Positions 62,340-64,000 of a stretch of 64,000 nt of DNA are shown here, piece by piece (within the stretch, counting starts at the first letter, position 1; each line of letters starts with the position of its first letter). The DNA comes from Pegoplata infirma (taxonomy: Eukaryota; Arthropoda; Insecta; Diptera; Anthomyiidae): positions 9,661,266-9,725,265 of the forward strand of contig OY992540.1 in assembly GCA_963921195.1 (NCBI GenBank), read 5' to 3'. The translations under genes were made by a program, and so were the position numbers. The notes under the pieces were generated by a model that ran no database searches, was not told the origin of the DNA, and saw only the letters and a list, made by a program, of their open reading frames with translations.

Positions 62340-63214
62340 CAGCGGTTACCAACCTTTTTGGCTCGCGTACCCCTAATTTAAAATTTTATCAGCAGCGTGA
62401 CGAGTTTTTTGTTTTCGTAAAAAAACTTCACATGTAAATATTAGAGTTCATTTTGATTTTTGATCTGCGGGTATTATAATTTTTTCGAAAAATTTAAGCG
62501 AGATCAACACAATGGAGATATTTTTTTGGGAAAACGCTCCTTGGGGTGGTTCAATGCATCTGAAAACGCGGATTTTGAGTTGATTTTTCGGCAGAGCAAA
62601 AACGGCTGAAAATATTGCAAATCTGATTTCACCATTCGACTCTACACCAAAAATTAAGACAACGGACGTTTCTTGAACTCTTAAAAAAAGTTCTAAAAGC
62701 CCATCACAGGGGTCGGAAATATAAAGATTTTAATTTTTTTTAAATGTTTTTTTATAATACGAAGTCAGATCAATAATTCCATGACTTTTCGAATGAAAAA
62801 CCCTTGTATATACAATGAAAGGGCATTTTGTGCTTAACAAAATGCCCAAAAACACGTTTTTTTGAGAACTTTGACACAAATTTTCTCAAAAACCTGACAT
62901 CATCGAAAAATTTGAGAACCATATTCGGAATCAGCATCGAATGGTTAATCGAAAACAAGTGGTCAAATTTCAAAATATTATCCAAAAATATTGCAAAAAA
63001 TGCTCTCTAAATTGCATTAAAACAAGTTTTTTGTGAACTTTGACCTCATCTTTCTTAAAACCTGACGTTATGTAAAACCTTGAAAGCCAGACGCGGAACC
63101 AGCATTAAAAGGTTAATCTAAAACGAATGTCCAAATTTCTAAAGTTTTGCGTACCCCTGCGGACAGTTTCGCGTACCCCCTAGTGGTACGCGTACCATAG
63201 GTTGGTAACCGCTG
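62340..63214. mobile_element. hAT-type non-autonomous element, 8-bp target duplication
   Basis: The ends CAGCGGTTACCAACCTTTTT and AGGTTGGTAACCGCTG are inverse, and CCCTACAC is duplicated at 62332-62339 and 63215-63222. CAGNGGTT...CAACCTTTTT ends are typical of hAT elements. Subterminal CGCGTACCCC words repeat at both ends. 875 bases, no transposase. Confidence 0.9.
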
Positions 63215-63319
63215 CCCTACACTCAAAAATTCAGTTACAAAAAGAAGTTTGAACGAAAAGAAAATTTGTGTAAAAAAATTCAGTCAAAAATAAAAATTGG
63301 TTGAAAAAATGTGTAAGTA

Positions 63320-63627
63320 AAATACAAGTCAAAAAGCTAAATTCGGACTTGCCGAATGTATTGATACCCTCCACAATGTAAACAAGTTTATTTGCAAAAA
63401 AAAAATTTAAAAATATTTTCGCGGAAAAAAATCAGCGAATTTTTTTGTTTTATAAAAAATATGTCTGTTCTTGTTTGAACACCACAAGACATCGAATTCT
63501 GTTCACAAATATCAACCGCATTCAACAAATATCAGCCGCATTCAAGCATTTTGTATTTTTAGGATATGTTAAATGTAACAACAATTTTGAGATGTCCTTA
63601 CATTTTCGTTCATAACTTTGAACCGCT
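63320..63627 (-). mobile_element. Reverse-oriented mini-me fragment
   Basis: On the minus strand it ends TTGTGGAGGGTATCAATACA-TTCGGCAAGTCCGAATTTAG and CTTGTATTTTAC. The upstream part is interrupted by palindrome sequence at 63628. Confidence 0.6.
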
Positions 63628-64000
63628 GTGGGTCGGTCTGACTAATGACCCCTCTCGGACGCACCATTGGACCGGTAGAAGCTGATTAAATTAAACAAAT
63701 TTACAAAAAATAAAAAAAAGTTTATGGGGACCGCCTTAACAGTTAAAGATAAAGGGTAGGTGTGTTCAGAGAAAATGTTTGGACTAAAAAAATATTGTGG
63801 GTCGGTCATACATTTTGTTGCTCTAAGGGCACTATTAGGGCAGTTAGAGCGGTTGGAGCAAATTTTAAAAAATGTCGTTTTGTGTGGGAGCCCCCTTAGA
63901 AATTTGAGATAGGGTATTAGTTTGTTCCGAAGAAATGTTAAGACGTAAAAATTAATGGGGGTCGGTCTCGGAAATGACGTCTCTATGACGCACCATTGGA
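63628..64000. repeat. Inner block of the long-form GGGGCATTCC palindrome (runs off the window)
   Basis: GGGTCGGTCTGACTAATGAC, CGGTAGAAGCTGATTAAA, GTTAGAGCGGTTGGAGCAAA and GACGCACCATTGGA match the centre of the elements at 24603 and 31258. Confidence 0.7.

Overview
The window is nuclear DNA from a fly, most likely a calyptrate such as a blow fly or house-fly relative. The reasons are: two interrupted genes whose proteins closely match insect dihydropyrimidine dehydrogenase and fascin; short GT-AG introns of 62 and 65 bases beside TE-filled introns of many kilobases; very AT-rich sequence; and many copies of the dipteran mini-me/DINE type repeat, with (TA)n followed by GTCY-rich microsatellite. 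There are no prokaryotic genes. Only about 4.4 kb is host coding sequence.

Layout: 1-10.4 kb is intergenic DNA made of nested inverted-repeat elements, including a triplet of tRNA-like modules at 2.8-3.3 kb. 10.49-28.1 kb (+) is the dihydropyrimidine dehydrogenase gene (su(r) in Drosophila, DPYD in vertebrates) in six coding exons giving 1035 residues. Its 8.7-kb third intron carries a 5.6-kb hAT-like composite with an 8-bp target duplication, and inside that lies a very homogeneous 35-bp tandem array. The last exon, which encodes the whole C-terminal ferredoxin-like 2x[4Fe-4S] domain, occurs twice: at 27.85 kb and again at 39.83 kb, with only four silent differences. The two copies are separated by a mini-me split by a 1-kb palindrome, a poly-GGTAT element, and an 8-kb palindromic element into which an intact LOA-like non-LTR retrotransposon (about 5.2 kb, 13-bp target duplication) has inserted.

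40.4-48.5 kb is a second stack of nested elements, including three hAT-like non-autonomous insertions, two of them with perfect 8-bp target duplications. 48.55-59.2 kb (-) is the fascin gene (singed), five coding exons, convergent with su(r). Its N-terminal exon is not in the window, so the gene continues past 64 kb. Its 9-kb intron holds a 1.5-kb array of 21-bp repeats flanked by a perfect 20-bp inverted repeat, and two adjacent, nearly perfect palindromes of 1.54 and 0.95 kb. 59.8-64 kb is mini-me, palindrome and hAT-like sequence.

The two host genes are unrelated in function: pyrimidine catabolism and actin bundling. The dominant theme is the repeat architecture. Long-armed palindromic elements are inserted inside one another and repeatedly into the (TA)n tract of mini-me repeats, and one such palindrome sits at the apparent breakpoint of the su(r) terminal-exon duplication.
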